Assembly: GCF_028712165.1 (NCBI RefSeq)
Contig: NZ_JAQTQR010000025.1
Location: forward strand, 1-34,325
DNA length: 34,325 nt
Direction of reading: 5' to 3'
Origin: Sulfuricurvum sp.
GTDB lineage: Bacteria > Campylobacterota > Campylobacteria > Campylobacterales > Sulfurimonadaceae
Shown: positions 32,683 to 34,325 of the stretch, piece by piece
How positions within the stretch are numbered: position 1 is the stretch's first letter
Layout: each line of letters starts with the position of its first letter
Notes under the pieces: model-generated
What the model was told of the DNA's origin: nothing
Seen by the model: the letters and a program-made list of their open reading frames with translations, nothing else
The model's database searches: none
Made by a program: the position numbers and the translations under genes

Positions 32683-34269
32683 TTAGATACGTGCGTATGA
32701 AACGCTGATACACGCTTTAAGCGCTGCAAGTTCTTTGAGAGTTTTATCGTTGACGACAGAGTCAACCATGATAACGGCAAGAGCTTCACCGCTTTTATTG
32801 CGACCGAGGCGGAAATCGGCGATATTGACTTCATGTGCGGCAAGCAGTGTACCCACTTGACCGATAACACCCGGTACATCGGTATTTTTGAAAAGGATCA
32901 TATTCCCTTTCGGTTCAACATCGATACCGAAACCGTTGATATCAACGATACGCTGTACATCGTCATTAAACATCGTCGCACTGATTTCGATTACATTTTT
33001 ATCGGTAGTAAGTTTGACGGTTACAAGGTTTTTATAGACAGGACTTGCAGGAAGTTCTTCTGTTTCAATCTTGATTCCACGCTCTTTTGCAACGAAATCG
33101 GCATTAACATAATTAATCGTATCACCTGAAATATCAGCCAAAGCACCGACAGTTACAAATGTTGCAAGTGAATTGACATACTCAGCAATATCACCGCGGC
33201 CGCTTACTTTGATCGAAACAATCGGTGCTTTATTCATTTGAGAAGCAAGGAAACCGATTTTTTGCCCCATTTCGAGGAAAGGTTTTACAAATGACGGGAT
33301 TTTAGTCTCATCGATCGGTAAGTTCAATGCATGAGGATATGCAATCCCTTTTGCCGCTTCGATCGCTTGTTGAGCTGCTTCCACACCGATGTTGTATTGA
33401 GATTCGAATGTATTTGCCCCTAAGTGCGGAGAGACACAGATATTATCCAAATCAAGAAGTTTATTATCGATAGCGGGTTCTTTGTTAAATACATCAATTC
33501 CGGCAAATCGGATTTTTCCTGATTTAAGACCGTCATAGAGTGCATCTTCGTTGTACAAACCGCCGCGTGCACAGTTGATTAGAACAACACCGTCTTTCAT
33601 TTTAGCAATTTCATCCGCACCGATCATACCAACCGTCTCTTTGTTTTTCGGAGTATGGATCGTAATGATGTCACAAGCCAAAATATCATCAAAGTTTGTT
33701 GTATATTTAGCACCCAAATCGGTTGCTTTAGACGGGTGAATATATGGGTCATACGCAATAACATCCATTTCAAAGGCTTTAGCGCGGATACCGACACGGC
33801 TTCCGATATTACCGAAACCGATAACTCCCAGTTTTTTACCTTTTAACTCATATCCGTACCATTTTTCACGTTTCCAGATGCGTTGATTTTTCAAATGATC
33901 GTGAGAGTACGGGAACATACGCATACAAGAGAGCATATGTGTCATCGTCAATTCAACCGCAGCAATAGTATTTGCCGTAGGAACGTTCATTACAATGATT
34001 CCCTCTTTTGAACATCCCGGAATATCCACGTTGTCAACACCGACTCCGGCACGAACAATAGCTTTCAGTCCGCGCCCTGCTTGGATAAATTTGTCATCAA
34101 CATCGGTTGAACTGCGTGTAATTGCAACATCTGCATCAACAAGAAGATCCAACAGTGCAGTTTTATCCATATCAGCAGCAAAAATCATTTCGACTTTATC
34201 ATCACGGCGAAGGATATTCAAACCCTCTTCATGAATATGATCACATACGACAATTTTAAATTTTTCCAT
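32683..34269 (-). CDS. serA: D-3-phosphoglycerate dehydrogenase
   Basis: 528 residues, the long form of the enzyme that oxidises 3-phosphoglycerate with NAD+ as the first step of serine synthesis in the cytoplasm. The NAD-binding loop is GFGNIG (151-156). The catalytic residues are R235 (NCARGG), E264 (FNKEP) and H282 (SPHLGA). The intervening ASB region (~310-450) and a C-terminal ACT domain (~455-528, NTDVPGVIGQVGTLLAAHEV), the usual site of serine feedback, are complete. AGAGGA precedes ATG 34269. Codon use is richer in G+C than in the island. It is a core chromosomal gene and anchors the right end of the window. Confidence 0.97.
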   Translation of the reverse strand: MEKFKIVVCDHIHEEGLNILRRDDKVEMIFAADMDKTALLDLLVDADVAITRSSTDVDDKFIQAGRGLKAIVRAGVGVDNVDIPGCSKEGIIVMNVPTANTIAAVELTMTHMLSCMRMFPYSHDHLKNQRIWKREKWYGYELKGKKLGVIGFGNIGSRVGIRAKAFEMDVIAYDPYIHPSKATDLGAKYTTNFDDILACDIITIHTPKNKETVGMIGADEIAKMKDGVVLINCARGGLYNEDALYDGLKSGKIRFAGIDVFNKEPAIDNKLLDLDNICVSPHLGANTFESQYNIGVEAAQQAIEAAKGIAYPHALNLPIDETKIPSFVKPFLEMGQKIGFLASQMNKAPIVSIKVSGRGDIAEYVNSLATFVTVGALADISGDTINYVNADFVAKERGIKIETEELPASPVYKNLVTVKLTTDKNVIEISATMFNDDVQRIVDINGFGIDVEPKGNMILFKNTDVPGVIGQVGTLLAAHEVNIADFRLGRNKSGEALAVIMVDSVVNDKTLKELAALKACISVSYARI

Positions 34270-34285
34270 TACTTTTCCTCTGTGT

Positions 34286-34304
34286 ACGGCGATACAGTCG
34301 CCGT
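34286..34304. promoter_or_regulatory. Hairpin in the serA leader
   Basis: ACGGCGA (34286-34292) pairs perfectly with TCGCCGT (34298-34304) around a five-base loop. It ends a few bases before the serA ribosome binding site on the minus strand. It may be part of the serA leader or the terminator of an upstream gene outside the window; no long U-run is seen. Confidence 0.5.
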
Positions 34305-34325
34305 GATTTGGTAGGTTTTTAGTTT

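Noticed and set aside
1-34325. CRISPR array, tRNA or rRNA genes
   Set aside because: No regularly spaced repeats and no tRNA-like cloverleaf or rRNA sequence were noticed on either strand.

Overview
The window looks like one flank of a chromosome of a sulfur-oxidising Campylobacterota bacterium (Sulfuricurvum or Sulfurimonas type). This rests on general appearance: AT-rich sequence, AAGGA-type ribosome binding sites, and a long-form SerA with its characteristic wording. It has not been tested by any search. Only the right end (serA, 32683-34269, and probably a cut MutS-family gene start at 28132-28266) looks like stable chromosome. Almost everything to the left is accessory DNA carrying recombination and anti-phage functions.

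Layout, left to right. 1-425 has no gene but holds small hairpins and a short direct repeat. 426-3007 (+) holds a small conserved-looking unknown, a TIR-domain protein and an M48-like HExxH peptidase. 3257-9168 (-) is one tightly coupled recombination operon: a serine recombinase, a ~1020-residue tyrosine recombinase, a 579-residue tyrosine recombinase and a 183-residue HTH/coiled-coil protein. 9468-12255 (-) holds an unknown protein, an NYN-domain RNase, a Phd/YefM-like antitoxin and a zinc-ribbon protein; a 30-bp exact direct repeat shows that this operon was rearranged. 12277-13293 (+) holds an XRE repressor and an unknown protein. 13319-19084 (-) is a giant Cap4-type nuclease/STAND NTPase of the Avs kind. 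19257-26682 (-) is an operon of UvrD-like helicase/RecB-type nuclease, type III modification (mod) and restriction (res) subunits. 26908-28005 (-) is a third tyrosine recombinase, lying beside the apparent right edge of the island.

The three tyrosine recombinases plus the small HTH/coiled-coil protein match the gene content of GInt islands (ginABCD: three integrases plus one small protein). Here the first gene is separated from the other three by about 18 kb of defence cargo, and a serine recombinase heads the remaining block. I read this as a GInt-like island whose recombinase operon was split by later insertion, or one that carries cargo between its recombinase genes. The right boundary probably lies at about 28136-28140, where a MutS-like reading frame stops abruptly after its EVG motif. 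The left boundary and the rest of that gene are not in the window.

Right of that junction, a 1276-residue CHAT-domain protease gene sits between two inverted copies of a palindromic repeat whose stems differ by a compensatory base-pair change. A third, decayed copy appears to form the serA terminator. Overall the window is a defence island (TIR/peptidase, Phd/NYN, STAND-nuclease, helicase plus type III R-M, CHAT protease) attached to an unusual multi-recombinase mobility module.
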